Shown here: positions 24,798 through 34,145 of the stretch, piece by piece | Layout: each line of letters begins with the position of its first letter | Numbering within the stretch: position 1 is the first letter of the stretch | From: Acinetobacter higginsii | GTDB taxonomy: Bacteria > Pseudomonadota > Gammaproteobacteria > Pseudomonadales > Moraxellaceae | Reading direction: 5' to 3' | NCBI RefSeq assembly: GCF_000369525.1 | Contig: NZ_KB850076.1 | Coordinates: forward strand, 172,844 to 236,843 | Length of the DNA stretch: 64,000 bases | Made by a program: the position numbers and the translations under genes | Notes under the pieces: generated by a model | What the model was told of the DNA's origin: nothing | The model's database searches: none | Seen by the model: the letters and a program-made list of their open reading frames with translations, nothing else

Positions 24798-27104
24798 ATG
24801 GTCACAGTACGTGAGCAGTTACCTGGACGGCTCCAAGAGCTGTCTGAGGAAGCGACTGTAGAACATGCCGCTGAAGCGCAAAGTAGTCTAGTCTCTTGGC
24901 TAGATCGAGTGCGTGGTATTTTGGATGGGGCAGAGCTGAAGCAACTTCAACAGGTTGCGGAGCTGACCTTAGCAAAAGAGTTACAAGCAACGGGAAATCA
25001 TCGGATCAATACCTTTAGTACTGGTATTGGCATGGCGGATATTCTGGCCCATTTACATGTCGATGAAGACACGCTTTCAGCGGCGGTGTTGTATCGTAGT
25101 GTACGTGAAGGGTTGATTACCTTAGAGGATATTCAACAACAGTTTGGCGAGCAAGTTTTGGCTTTGGTCCAAGGCACACTTGCAATGGGTAAACTGTCTG
25201 AGTTGATTGAAAAGAATAAACGTCTAGAAGATCATTTTAATAATAACCAGCGCGAACATTTAAATGGCATTTATAAAATGCTGATTTCAGTGACGGAAGA
25301 TGTTCGTGTTGTCCTGATCAAACTGGCAGAGCGGACCTATGCTTTACGTGAGCTGGCGACAGCAAGCAAAGAGCGTCAAGAGCGTGTGGCACGCGAAATT
25401 CTCACCATTTATTCTCCATTGGCACACCGTTTAGGGATTGCCCAGCTCAAGTGGGAATTGGAAGATCTTGCCTTTCGTTATTTAGCGCCAGAACGTTATA
25501 AAGAAATTGCATCTTTATTGAATGAAAAGCGTTTGGAGCGTGAGCAATATATTCAGTTCGTGATTGATAAACTCAAAACTGAATTGGCGGCTTATGATAT
25601 TCAGGCCGAAATCACAGGGCGTGTGAAGCACATTTATTCGATTTATCGAAAAATGAAAAGCAAAAATCTGAGCTTCGATCAGCTTTATGATATCCGTGCA
25701 GTGCGTGTATTGGTGAAAAGTGTCCCAGATTGTTATCACGCTTTGGGTATCGTACATCAGATATGGCGTCATATTCCCAACCAGTTTGATGACTATGTCA
25801 CCAATCCGAAAGCCAATGGTTATCGCTCATTGCATACCGCGGTGATTGCTGAGAATAAGTCTTTAGAAGTACAAATCCGTACCTTTGAGATGCATAACGA
25901 AGCAGAGCTTGGGGTGTGCTCGCACTTTAACTATAAAGAAGGTGCCAAGAATACCGATCATTCCTTTAATGATCGTTTGCATTCATTACGTGCTGTGCTT
26001 GAGCATTATCAAGAGCGTACTGAAACCACCCCACATGGTGAAGATGACGAGTCGAATGGCATTGATCAAATTCAAGATTTTGAGAATTTTGAAAAGATCT
26101 ATGTGTTTAGCCGTGATGGGGACATTAAAGAGTTACCACGTGGTTCAACTGTTCTAGACTTTGCGTACCATGTGCATACCGAAGTCGGCAATAAGTGCTA
26201 TGCCGCCCGTGTGAACCAGCGTTATGTGCCTTTAACCTACACCTTAAAGACCGGTGAGCAGGTTGAGATTTTAACCAAGAAAGATCGTGAACCGAACCGT
26301 GATTGGTTGGTGAACTCGCTGGGTTATATCAAAACCGCACGTGCACGTGACAAGCTACGTCATTGGTTTAGACAACAAGATCGCAGTAAGAATGTTGAAG
26401 TTGGGCGTGAGTTACTCAATAAAGAGTTGGCCCGTTTAGCGATTCACCCGAAAAGTATTGATCTCAAAGATTATTCATCACATTTCAACCTGAAATCTGG
26501 TGATGATATTCTGGTGGCATTGGTTAGTGGTGATATCAGTTTGCATGCCTTGATGAATCAAGTGAATCGCCAGATGCACTTGGATCAAGACGAGCCAGAA
26601 CTGGTGTTAAAACCTGCATTAAACCCACGTGCTAGTCATACATTATCGGCACATGGGATTCTAATTGATGGTTTGGATAATGTTGAATTGCATATTGCAC
26701 AATGTTGTCAGCCGGTACATGGCGAGTCGATTGGCGGCTATATCACCTTGAATCGTGGGGTCAGTATTCACAAGATTGCGTGTCCAGACTACTTACGTAT
26801 GACCACCCAAGAACCTGAACGTGCTGTTGAAGCCGATTGGGAAATGCAGCCGACCCGTGGTCAGAGCGTTCAGATCGTGGTGGAAGCTTATGATCGCCGT
26901 GGTTTACTGAAAGATCTGACACAAGTGATTTTCTCAGACCAAATCAATATTCGTCAGGTTAATACCATTTCTGAGGCGGATGGTATCGCCAATATGAAGT
27001 TGTTGATTGAAGTGAAAGGTTTGGCACAACTGTCACGTTTGTTGGCTCGTTTAGAGCAGCAACCAGGGATTATCAGTGCCAGACGTTTGGTTCAAGGAAG
27101 CTAG
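24798..27104 (+). CDS. relA: GTP pyrophosphokinase RelA
   Basis: RelA makes (p)ppGpp on ribosomes stalled with uncharged tRNA, the stringent response alarm. The 768-residue protein has a pseudo-hydrolase domain (residues about 50-200) in which the His-Asp pair of SpoT is replaced (SAAVLYRSVREGL), as expected for a synthetase-only enzyme. The synthetase domain has KSKNLSFDQLYDIRAVRVLV and NGYRSLHTAV. The TGS domain starts near YVFSRDGDIKELPRG, then come the zinc-finger region with CCQPVHG and a C-terminal ACT/RRM domain. AGGAGAAAGG gives a strong ribosome site. A terminator follows the stop. Confidence 0.96.
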   Translation: MVTVREQLPGRLQELSEEATVEHAAEAQSSLVSWLDRVRGILDGAELKQLQQVAELTLAKELQATGNHRINTFSTGIGMADILAHLHVDEDTLSAAVLYRSVREGLITLEDIQQQFGEQVLALVQGTLAMGKLSELIEKNKRLEDHFNNNQREHLNGIYKMLISVTEDVRVVLIKLAERTYALRELATASKERQERVAREILTIYSPLAHRLGIAQLKWELEDLAFRYLAPERYKEIASLLNEKRLEREQYIQFVIDKLKTELAAYDIQAEITGRVKHIYSIYRKMKSKNLSFDQLYDIRAVRVLVKSVPDCYHALGIVHQIWRHIPNQFDDYVTNPKANGYRSLHTAVIAENKSLEVQIRTFEMHNEAELGVCSHFNYKEGAKNTDHSFNDRLHSLRAVLEHYQERTETTPHGEDDESNGIDQIQDFENFEKIYVFSRDGDIKELPRGSTVLDFAYHVHTEVGNKCYAARVNQRYVPLTYTLKTGEQVEILTKKDREPNRDWLVNSLGYIKTARARDKLRHWFRQQDRSKNVEVGRELLNKELARLAIHPKSIDLKDYSSHFNLKSGDDILVALVSGDISLHALMNQVNRQMHLDQDEPELVLKPALNPRASHTLSAHGILIDGLDNVELHIAQCCQPVHGESIGGYITLNRGVSIHKIACPDYLRMTTQEPERAVEADWEMQPTRGQSVQIVVEAYDRRGLLKDLTQVIFSDQINIRQVNTISEADGIANMKLLIEVKGLAQLSRLLARLEQQPGIISARRLVQGS

Positions 27105-27114
27105 ACAATAAAAT

Positions 27115-27144
27115 AAAAAAGCTGCATTTCGATGCAGCTTTTTT
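27115..27144. terminator. Terminator between relA and the convergent SDR gene
   Basis: AAAAAAGCTGCAT pairs with ATGCAGCTTTTTT around TTCG, a classic tetraloop terminator that works in both directions. Confidence 0.94.
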
Positions 27145-27148
27145 ATAT

Positions 27149-27922
27149 CTAACGTTTCGCTAAAAAGATATTGGTGAGTCGGTTTAAAAACTGTGGGCTA
27201 ATACTGGAGAGCTGATACATCAATTTGGTTTTTATCCCAACAGGTGTGTGGGTTGGGATTAGGGCATGGTCTTTTTGTTGTGCTAAATGCAATACCTGTT
27301 TCGCCACATCAGCAGGGGTTAAATCCACACCAATATTTTGAATACTGCCCGCATCCATGTCTTTCACCATATTGGTTTGTACAAATAGCGGCATAACGTC
27401 TAAGACGCGAATATTATACTTTTGCCATTCGACATCCAAGGCTTCCGTTAAACCGCGAACTGCAAATTTGCTGGCAGAGTAAGATGCTAAATCAGCTTGA
27501 CCATAAATCGCGGATGCTGAAGAAAGGTTAATCACACGTGCATAGTGGGCTTGTTGCAGATGGGGCAAGGCTGCATGACAACCATTCAAAACGCCTTTGA
27601 CATTAATATCAATGGTGCGGTGATGTGATTGAATGGAGGTGTTTTCAAACGCACCTGAATAGAGAATTCCTGCATTATTGATCAAGATATTCAGTTCACC
27701 GGCCCAGCTTTTAAATTCTTGTAGTGCGATCTGCCATTGACGATGATTACTGACATCGAGATAACCTGCCTTGGCATTCTCTCCAAGTTGTTCAGCTAAG
27801 ACTTGAGCTTGTTCTTCGTTGATATCATAGATGCCAACTTTGAAACCTTTTTTGTGAAATAAACGTGCGATTTCAGCACCAATTCCTTGTGCGGCCCCAC
27901 TAATAAAAACACTATATGGCAT
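27149..27922 (-). CDS. Short-chain dehydrogenase/reductase
   Basis: This 257-residue classical SDR has the loop SGAAQGIGAEIARLF, an acidic residue after the second strand (YDINEE, preference for NAD(H)), NNAG near residue 84, LSSASAIYG with the catalytic Ser, and YSASKFAVRG. The substrate is unknown; the sequence places it near acetoin/butanediol-type SDRs only loosely. It is convergent with relA and divergent from mazG, and is probably transcribed alone. Confidence 0.88.
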   Translation of the reverse strand: MPYSVFISGAAQGIGAEIARLFHKKGFKVGIYDINEEQAQVLAEQLGENAKAGYLDVSNHRQWQIALQEFKSWAGELNILINNAGILYSGAFENTSIQSHHRTIDINVKGVLNGCHAALPHLQQAHYARVINLSSASAIYGQADLASYSASKFAVRGLTEALDVEWQKYNIRVLDVMPLFVQTNMVKDMDAGSIQNIGVDLTPADVAKQVLHLAQQKDHALIPTHTPVGIKTKLMYQLSSISPQFLNRLTNIFLAKR

Positions 27923-28023
27923 GACTTTCCCTTGCTTTATATTGATAATTTTTGCGTGCGTGTATATTACGCATATGCAGCTTGGTGCTGCAACAATTTG
28001 CTTATTTGGGTGTGGAGATCATC

Positions 28024-28830
28024 ATGGAAAAATTATTGGCAATCATGCAAGAGTTAAGACAAAAATGCCCGTGGGATCAACAACAAACCCCAGAAAGTTT
28101 GACACGATATGCCATTGAGGAGGCATATGAAGTTGAGGCTGCAATTCGCTCTGGTGAAGTGGATGAAATCCGCAATGAACTCGGTGATTTATTATTGCAA
28201 GTGGTGTTTCAATCTCAAATGTTTGATGAAAAAGGATTATTTAACTTTCAAGATGTGGTGGAGGCCATTAGTGAGAAATTAATTCGTCGCCATCCGCATG
28301 TATTTCAGGCTGAAAAATATCAAAATTTGGATTCCGAGCAGGTCGGCAAGTTGTGGAAACAAATCAAACAACAAGAAAAACAAGGTAAAATACAGTCAAG
28401 GTTAGATGAGATTAAACATGCGCCAGCCTTGGTTCAGTCACATGAAATTCAGAGTAAAGCCGCTCAGTTAGGCTTTGATTTTGAAAGTGTGGATGATGCC
28501 TATGCCAAATTAGATGAAGAGTTAGAAGAGTTACAACAGGCGATAACAAGCCAAGATGTTGATCATATTCAAGAAGAGTTCGGTGATTGTTTATTTTCTT
28601 TAATCAATGTGGGGCGAAAGTTGGGGGTGTCGAGTGAGACCGCACTACTGGCAACAATCCATAAATTTAGAAGCCGTTTTGCTTTTATTGAACAACAAGC
28701 TCAACAACAACAGAAAGACTTGCAAGCAATGAGTTTGGCTGAAATGGACGAACTCTGGGAGCAAGCTAAACAACAGTTAAAATCTCAGGAGAAAGACAAT
28801 GAAGTTGCCGCATCTCCGCAGCAAACTTAA
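28024..28830 (+). CDS. mazG: Nucleoside triphosphate pyrophosphohydrolase MazG
   Basis: MazG hydrolyses nucleoside triphosphates to monophosphates and pyrophosphate, lowering mutagenic or stress-related pools. The 268-residue protein has two MazG repeats. The first has CPWDQQQTPESL and the metal-binding EEAYEVEAA with ELGDLLLQVVF. The second has the LDEELEEL helix and EEFGDCLFSL. I start at the ATG at 28024 because the longer frame from 27952 adds a non-conserved hydrophobic leader. It overlaps comEA by 32 bases. Confidence 0.95.
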   Translation: MEKLLAIMQELRQKCPWDQQQTPESLTRYAIEEAYEVEAAIRSGEVDEIRNELGDLLLQVVFQSQMFDEKGLFNFQDVVEAISEKLIRRHPHVFQAEKYQNLDSEQVGKLWKQIKQQEKQGKIQSRLDEIKHAPALVQSHEIQSKAAQLGFDFESVDDAYAKLDEELEELQQAITSQDVDHIQEEFGDCLFSLINVGRKLGVSSETALLATIHKFRSRFAFIEQQAQQQQKDLQAMSLAEMDELWEQAKQQLKSQEKDNEVAASPQQT

Positions 28831-29227
28831 TTTTTTTATAGGTTTTATTCTTTGCTTGGGAGGTGCTTCACACCTCCACGCACAGCAGTTTGACCAATCT
28901 TATCAGCAATGGAAAGCACAGCAGCAAGCGCGTGATCAGCAATTGGCGAAGCAGTCAGACAATAATTATTATTTATCTCGACCAACACAGCAGCACACTT
29001 CAAAGCAAATTCCATCATCTATAAATCTGCAGCGCGATAAAATCAGCTTGAACCAAGCAAGTTTACAGCAATTACAGCTGTTAAATGGTGTTGGCGAGAA
29101 AAAGGCGCAAGCCATTATGGAGTATCGGCAAAAAAATGGTGGCTTTAAACAAGTTGATGAGTTAATGAATATCAAAGGTATTGGGCCAAAATTACTTGAA
29201 AAAAACAGAGCAAGGCTCATGTTATGA
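28799..29227 (+). CDS. comEA: ComEA-like helix-hairpin-helix DNA-binding protein
   Basis: This 142-residue exported protein has a signal peptide (residues about 1-28, FFIGFILCLGGASHLHAQ), a Gln-rich linker, and a C-terminal double helix-hairpin-helix domain (SLQQLQLLNGVGEKKAQAIMEYR; then ELMNIKGIGPKLLEKN). This fits ComEA, which binds incoming DNA in the periplasm during natural transformation, a trait of the genus. The gene begins inside the end of mazG, with AGGAGA before its ATG, so the two are translationally linked. It is longer than the minimal ComEA of some species because of the linker. Confidence 0.9.
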   Translation: MKLPHLRSKLNFFIGFILCLGGASHLHAQQFDQSYQQWKAQQQARDQQLAKQSDNNYYLSRPTQQHTSKQIPSSINLQRDKISLNQASLQQLQLLNGVGEKKAQAIMEYRQKNGGFKQVDELMNIKGIGPKLLEKNRARLML

Positions 29228-29367
29228 ACTTAGAACTGTCGAAATCGGATTGATTAGGCAGACTGAACTGTTGAAACTTCCAACAGAATAAATTGCCCTT
29301 TGTGTGTGTTAGAGCTATGATTAGCGACAAATTGTTATTTACGTCCTGACGTAGGAGACAGTGTCTT

Positions 29368-30822
29368 TTGCAAACTTTGCGTGCGTCAAAATGTGGTTTG
29401 TCCACAACTCAACTCCCTTCCTCAATTCTAGATGTGATTGATAGCCTGACAAAAGCAGGCTACGAGGCATATATTGTGGGTGGTGGTGTTCGAGACATGA
29501 TGTTAGGTCTTAATCCAAAGGATTTTGACGCGGTTACTAATGCTACACCAGCCCAAGTCAAAGAGGTTTTTGGTCGACGTTGCCGGATTATCGGACGACG
29601 TTTTGAGTTAGCACATGTCTATTCTGGTCGCGAGCTGATTGAAGTCGCGACATTCCGTGCTCCGCCGAAAAAAGCAGTCACCAGTGCATCTGGGATGATT
29701 CTTCGTGATAATAACTGGGGGACGATTGAGCAAGACTTTGCTCGTCGAGACTTTTCGATCAATACCTTGTACTACCAGCCACGAAAAGGGGTTGTACTTG
29801 ATTTCTGCCATGCAGTAGATGATATCAATACGCGGACCTTACGTTTTCTTGGTGAACCTGCACAGCGTTTTGAAGAAGATCCTGTGCGTATGTTGCGTGC
29901 TTTGCGCTTTGCCGCAAAATTGAATTTTAAAATTGATCAATCCATTCTTGATGTTTTTGATGCTGAGATGACGCAATTGTTGCGTGATGTCTCGCCACAT
30001 CGTTTATATGATGAGTCTCAAAAACTATTCACTATGGGACATCTGACCCGTGTTCTACCGATGTTGATTGAGTTTGGTGTTTGGAAACAGCTGTTTGCTG
30101 AAATTCCACCGAATCTTACCGCTTTTATTGAGCGTGCAGCACGGAATACCGATCAGCGAATTCAAGTTGGTAAAACCATTAATCCAGCATTTTTCTATGC
30201 TGTATTGTTGTGGAAACCCTTTCTAGAGCGTTGTGATGCCTATCTAAGTAAAGGGGTTGTGCCTGCGGAAGCGCGTGCACAAGCTGGTTTGGATGTGTTG
30301 AAGCGCCAAGCGACGCGCACCATCATTCCGCGTTTTGCTGAAACCTTTATTCGTGAAGTTTGGGAAATGCAAACCCGTTTGCTCAATCCAAAACCACAAC
30401 AAATCGAAGCACTGGCTGGACATGCGCGTTTCCGTGCAGGCTTTGACTTCCTACTGTTGCGGGAAAAATCAGGTGATAGCAGTACTGAAGGTATGGGCGT
30501 TTGGTGGGAAGCCTACCAAGAAATGACCACAGACCAAAAAGAAGCTGTGATTCGTCAATACAACCGTCAACGTAGTAAGACACGTCGTAAAGCAGCTGAG
30601 GTGGATGAGCCGAAGACTACTGAAATTGAGCCTTTGGTCAATGTACCTGAGCCGAGAAGTCGTCGAGGCAAAAAAGAGCGTGTTAGAGCTGATGAATCGG
30701 CCAGTCGTTTTATTGAGAAAGCATCTTCGACTTCAGGTCAAATCAATGCCGATCACCCGATCCTCAAGCGTAAACGTGTACAACGTGATCTTAGCCAAGT
30801 GGTTTTTGGGCCAACGCAATGA
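29368..30822 (+). CDS. pcnB: Poly(A) polymerase I
   Basis: PcnB adds 3' poly(A) tails that speed mRNA decay. The 484-residue protein has the nucleotidyltransferase signature AYIVGGGVRDMMLGLNPKDFDAV, then RRDFSINTLYY, the NTP-binding RFEEDPVRMLRALRFAAKL block, and an Arg/Lys-rich C-terminal tail (about residues 400-484) that binds RNA. The only start that keeps the whole domain is a TTG at 29368 with GGAG 11 bases earlier; PcnB of E. coli also uses a weak start. The stop overlaps folK by four bases. Confidence 0.95.
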   Translation: MQTLRASKCGLSTTQLPSSILDVIDSLTKAGYEAYIVGGGVRDMMLGLNPKDFDAVTNATPAQVKEVFGRRCRIIGRRFELAHVYSGRELIEVATFRAPPKKAVTSASGMILRDNNWGTIEQDFARRDFSINTLYYQPRKGVVLDFCHAVDDINTRTLRFLGEPAQRFEEDPVRMLRALRFAAKLNFKIDQSILDVFDAEMTQLLRDVSPHRLYDESQKLFTMGHLTRVLPMLIEFGVWKQLFAEIPPNLTAFIERAARNTDQRIQVGKTINPAFFYAVLLWKPFLERCDAYLSKGVVPAEARAQAGLDVLKRQATRTIIPRFAETFIREVWEMQTRLLNPKPQQIEALAGHARFRAGFDFLLLREKSGDSSTEGMGVWWEAYQEMTTDQKEAVIRQYNRQRSKTRRKAAEVDEPKTTEIEPLVNVPEPRSRRGKKERVRADESASRFIEKASSTSGQINADHPILKRKRVQRDLSQVVFGPTQ

Positions 30823-31307
30823 CCATTCGTACTTATATTGGTCTAGGCAGTAACTTAGGCGATTCGCAGCAGATTTTGCGTGAAGCTGTTGCGAAGCTCG
30901 CGACCTTGGGAGCTGTACAGGTATCGCGACTGTATCAAAGTCCGCCGATGGGACCACAAGATCAACCCCACTATTTGAATGCCGTTGTTCAACTGGACAC
31001 CACGCTAGCACCACTTGCTTTACTTGATCAATTACAACAATTTGAGCAAGAGTCGGGACGTGTCCGGTTACGACGTTGGGGAGAGCGGACCCTTGATCTG
31101 GATTTATTAATCTACGGTCAAGCGCAGATCCAAAATGACCGTTTGACCGTGCCGCACATGGGGCTCTTGCAACGTGATTTTGTGATTATTCCCTTATTAG
31201 ATTTAGATGCTCATTTACAATTAAATGGACATTCATTAAAAGATTTAGAACTGGTGCAGCAAGCAAACTTGACTGTAATAGCAGACCAGTCTTGGGCAAC
31301 TGCTTAA
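30819..31307 (+). CDS. folK: 6-hydroxymethyl-7,8-dihydropterin pyrophosphokinase
   Basis: FolK transfers pyrophosphate from ATP to the pterin alcohol in folate synthesis. The 162-residue protein has the GLGSNLGDS opening, the AVVQLDT strand, the FEQESGRVRLRRWGERTLDLDLLIYG signature and LTVPHMGLLQRDFVIIPL. It overlaps pcnB by ATGA, so translation is coupled, and precedes panB by 39 bases. Confidence 0.95.
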   Translation: MTIRTYIGLGSNLGDSQQILREAVAKLATLGAVQVSRLYQSPPMGPQDQPHYLNAVVQLDTTLAPLALLDQLQQFEQESGRVRLRRWGERTLDLDLLIYGQAQIQNDRLTVPHMGLLQRDFVIIPLLDLDAHLQLNGHSLKDLELVQQANLTVIADQSWATA

Positions 31308-31346
31308 GACTGTTTCGTTCTGGAAACGCCTGTAGAGGACATCATC

Positions 31347-32156
31347 ATGATTAGTCTAAGTGACTTAAGAAAGTTTAAAGCCGAAGGACGCAAGTTCTCA
31401 TGTCTTACTTGCTATGATGCAAGTATGGCTAAAGCTATGGAATTGGCTGAAATTGATACGATTTTAATCGGTGACTCTCTAGGAATGGCGATTCAAGGCA
31501 GAGACTCTACACTTCCTGTCACTGTCGAAGATATGGCTTACCATACCGCAGCTGTACGTCGTGGTAATGCGCATGCCTTAATCATGACTGATCTACCATT
31601 TATGAGCTATGCAACGCTTGAAGATGGCTTGAAAAATGCCAAGACTGTAATGCAAGTCGGTGCACAAATGGTCAAGATTGAAGGTGGGGCTTGGCTTAGC
31701 GAGTTGGTGACGGTATTAACCCGTAATGGTATCCCTGTCTGTGTCCATTTAGGTCTAACACCACAATCTGTGCACGTGTTTGGCGGCTATAAGCTTCAAG
31801 CAAGAACACGCGAAGCCGCGGATCAATTGATTGCTGATTGCCAAGCGGTGGTTGATGCGGGCGCGGCGGTTTTATTGCTTGAATGTGTCCCAGCTCAACT
31901 CGGTAAAGAAATTGCTGAATTATTCCCGAATACGCCAGTGATCGGAATTGGCGCGGGCAATGAAACTGATGGTCAGGTTTTGGTGGTACAAGATATGCTC
32001 GGTTTGACCTTTGGTCGCGTAGCACGTTTTGTGCGCAACTTTATGAAAGAACAAGCGGGTGAAACCGCGATTGTTGATGCGTTTAAATCGTACCATGCCG
32101 CAGTGCAAGACCAGTCGTTTCCAGCCAAGGAACATACTTTCCAAGTTGAGCTTTAA
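31347..32156 (+). CDS. panB: 3-methyl-2-oxobutanoate hydroxymethyltransferase
   Basis: PanB makes ketopantoate from 2-oxoisovalerate and methylenetetrahydrofolate, the first step to pantothenate and coenzyme A. The 269-residue TIM-barrel protein has LTCYDASMAKAMELA, LIGDSLGMAIQGRDSTLPV, KIEGG, CVHLGLTPQSVHVFGGYK and LLLECVPAQL, all typical, with the metal ligands Asp in GDS and Glu in LECV. It lies three bases before panC. Confidence 0.96.
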   Translation: MISLSDLRKFKAEGRKFSCLTCYDASMAKAMELAEIDTILIGDSLGMAIQGRDSTLPVTVEDMAYHTAAVRRGNAHALIMTDLPFMSYATLEDGLKNAKTVMQVGAQMVKIEGGAWLSELVTVLTRNGIPVCVHLGLTPQSVHVFGGYKLQARTREAADQLIADCQAVVDAGAAVLLLECVPAQLGKEIAELFPNTPVIGIGAGNETDGQVLVVQDMLGLTFGRVARFVRNFMKEQAGETAIVDAFKSYHAAVQDQSFPAKEHTFQVEL

Positions 32157-32159
32157 TTC

Positions 32160-33005
32160 ATGAAAACTGAAACAACAATACAAGGCTTAACTGCATCACT
32201 TGCGCCTGCGCGCAGTTCAAAAAAATTGATTGGTTTTGTGCCAACTATGGGGAACTTGCACGAAGGTCATTTGACCTTGGTGCGTGAAGCAAAAAAACTG
32301 TGTGATGTGGTGGTGGTGAGTATTTTCGTCAATCCAATTCAATTTGGTGCAGGCGAGGATTTTGATAGCTATCCACGTACTTTAGAGCAAGATAGCCGTT
32401 TATTGGCAGATGTTGGTTGCGATATTATTTTTGCCCCAACGGTTGAGCAAATGTATGGCACTCAACCACGTTTGACCAATATTACTGTGGGTCAAATTAC
32501 CGATGACCTGTGTGGGAAATCACGTCCAGGTCACTTTGACGGCGTTGCAGTTGTGGTCACCAAACTGTTCAATATCGTCCAACCTGATTTTGCTTTCTTT
32601 GGTCAAAAGGACTATCAGCAATTGGCGGTGATTCGCCAGTTGGTACAAGACCTGAATATGCCATTAGAAGTCATTGGTGTGCCGATTGTCCGTGCTGAAG
32701 ATGGTTTGGCTTTAAGCTCGCGTAATGGGTATTTGACTGAACAGCAACGTGTTGTTGCACCGACGATTTACCAATTGCTCAAACAAGCCGAACAGCAATT
32801 GCATGAAGGACAAGCTTTGTCACAAGTGTTAGAAAATATCTCTGCTCAATTGACACAAGTGGGTTTTGTTGTGGATTATGTGGAAGCTCGACAAACCAAC
32901 TTGCAACCTATTCAACAATTTGACCAAAACTTGGTGTTATTTATTGCAGCCAAGCTTGGTTCAACACGGTTGATTGATAACCTACAAATCGACTTTAAAA
33001 CATAA
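32160..33005 (+). CDS. panC: Pantothenate synthetase
   Basis: PanC joins pantoate and beta-alanine with ATP. The 281-residue protein has the HIGH-type motif PTMGNLHEGHLTLV, SIFVNPIQFGAGEDFDSYPRTL, the FGQKDYQQLAVIRQLV block and the KMSKS-like SSRNGYL. It follows panB directly; together they make up two consecutive genes of the pathway (panD and panE are elsewhere). Confidence 0.96.
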   Translation: MKTETTIQGLTASLAPARSSKKLIGFVPTMGNLHEGHLTLVREAKKLCDVVVVSIFVNPIQFGAGEDFDSYPRTLEQDSRLLADVGCDIIFAPTVEQMYGTQPRLTNITVGQITDDLCGKSRPGHFDGVAVVVTKLFNIVQPDFAFFGQKDYQQLAVIRQLVQDLNMPLEVIGVPIVRAEDGLALSSRNGYLTEQQRVVAPTIYQLLKQAEQQLHEGQALSQVLENISAQLTQVGFVVDYVEARQTNLQPIQQFDQNLVLFIAAKLGSTRLIDNLQIDFKT

Positions 33006-33025
33006 AAAATGAAGGGCAAAACGCC

Positions 33026-33877
33026 ATGAAGCGTATTCTTATCGTTACAGGTCAATCCGGTTCAGGAAAATCATCTGCACTGCAAGTGCTTGAAGACTTG
33101 GGCTATTATTGTATAGATAATTTACCTTTGGCGTTATTGCCTGAAATTGTGGCAAAACTTGATCATGAAAATAATCTGGAGCAACTCGCATTAGGCGTCG
33201 ATATCCGAAGTACCCGTGCGGATATGCAAGAGTTTGATCATGTGTTTCAGCAGTTACAACGGCACGGCACGGTTGATATTATTTATCTAACCACACAGGA
33301 TCAGGACTTGATTGCGCGCTTTAGTGCATCACGTCGACCACATCCTCTGGCCAGTCGCTTTAATAGTCTGTTGCAATGTATTCAGGAAGAGAAGCAATTG
33401 CTCATTCCGATACAATTCCGTTCCACGGTGCATATTGATACAACGGATAAAAGTGTTCATGATTTAAAACATATTTTATTGTCTAAGCTTGGACAGTCAG
33501 ATAATTTAATCGTCATTTTACAGTCCTTTGGTTATAAGCATGGTATTCCGTTAGACGCAGATTATGTTTTTGACGTACGACATTTACCAAATCCGCATTG
33601 GGATTTAGAATTACGCCGTTTTTCAGGTTTAGATGAGCCTGTACGCCGCTTTTTAGAAGGTAGTCAACAAACCAATGAGATGTTTGAAGATATTTATACT
33701 TTTCTAGACAAGTGGTTGCCTGCTTTTGCAGAAGGGCATCGCCATTACATGACCATTTCTGTGGGATGTACAGGCGGGCAACATCGTTCGGTTTATATCG
33801 TAGATAGACTCAAACAAGCCCTTGAGGCAAAATGGGCTGTCCAAATCTTACATAGAGAAATGAAGCACTGGTCATGA
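33026..33877 (+). CDS. rapZ: RNase adapter protein RapZ
   Basis: RapZ is an ATP-binding protein that in E. coli steers the small RNA GlmZ to RNase E and so controls glucosamine-6-phosphate synthase. The 283-residue protein has the Walker A loop GQSGSGKS (residues 8-15), the YCIDNLPLALLP region, a Walker B-like strand and the C-terminal block SVGCTGGQHRSVYIVD that binds RNA/phosphosugar. It overlaps npr by four bases. Whether GlmZ exists here is not known, so the role may differ. Confidence 0.93.
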   Translation: MKRILIVTGQSGSGKSSALQVLEDLGYYCIDNLPLALLPEIVAKLDHENNLEQLALGVDIRSTRADMQEFDHVFQQLQRHGTVDIIYLTTQDQDLIARFSASRRPHPLASRFNSLLQCIQEEKQLLIPIQFRSTVHIDTTDKSVHDLKHILLSKLGQSDNLIVILQSFGYKHGIPLDADYVFDVRHLPNPHWDLELRRFSGLDEPVRRFLEGSQQTNEMFEDIYTFLDKWLPAFAEGHRHYMTISVGCTGGQHRSVYIVDRLKQALEAKWAVQILHREMKHWS

Positions 33878-34143
33878 TAGACACAACAATTGATGTAATT
33901 AATAAACTCGGCTTACATGCTCGCGCATCTGGTAAACTAATTGAAGTGACGACCAAGTTTCGTTCTTCTATCCAAATTGGTAAAGGCGATAAATTAGTTG
34001 ATGCAAAAAATATTATGTCATTGTTGATGTTAGGTGCGGGTAAAGGCACCACATTAAGATTGGTGATTGAAGGTGCTGATGAAGATAAGGCACTGGAAGA
34101 AATTCAAACGCTGTTCGCAGCAAAATTTTACGAGGCAGAGTAA
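33874..34143 (+). CDS. ptsO: HPr-like phosphocarrier NPr
   Basis: This 89-residue HPr-fold protein carries a phosphoryl group on His15 (in NKLGLHARAS) as part of the nitrogen PTS, and has the Ser49 region KNIMSLLMLGAGKGT. The link to rapZ is conserved with the rpoN region of E. coli, although rpoN and ptsN are not next to it here. It overlaps rapZ by ATGA and precedes darP by two bases. Confidence 0.93.
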   Translation: MIDTTIDVINKLGLHARASGKLIEVTTKFRSSIQIGKGDKLVDAKNIMSLLMLGAGKGTTLRLVIEGADEDKALEEIQTLFAAKFYEAE

Positions 34144-34145
34144 TA

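Noticed and set aside
24798..27104. relA as a broken bifunctional enzyme because the hydrolase His-Asp pair is missing
   Set aside because: Loss of this pair is the normal state of RelA proteins; the synthetase motifs are intact.
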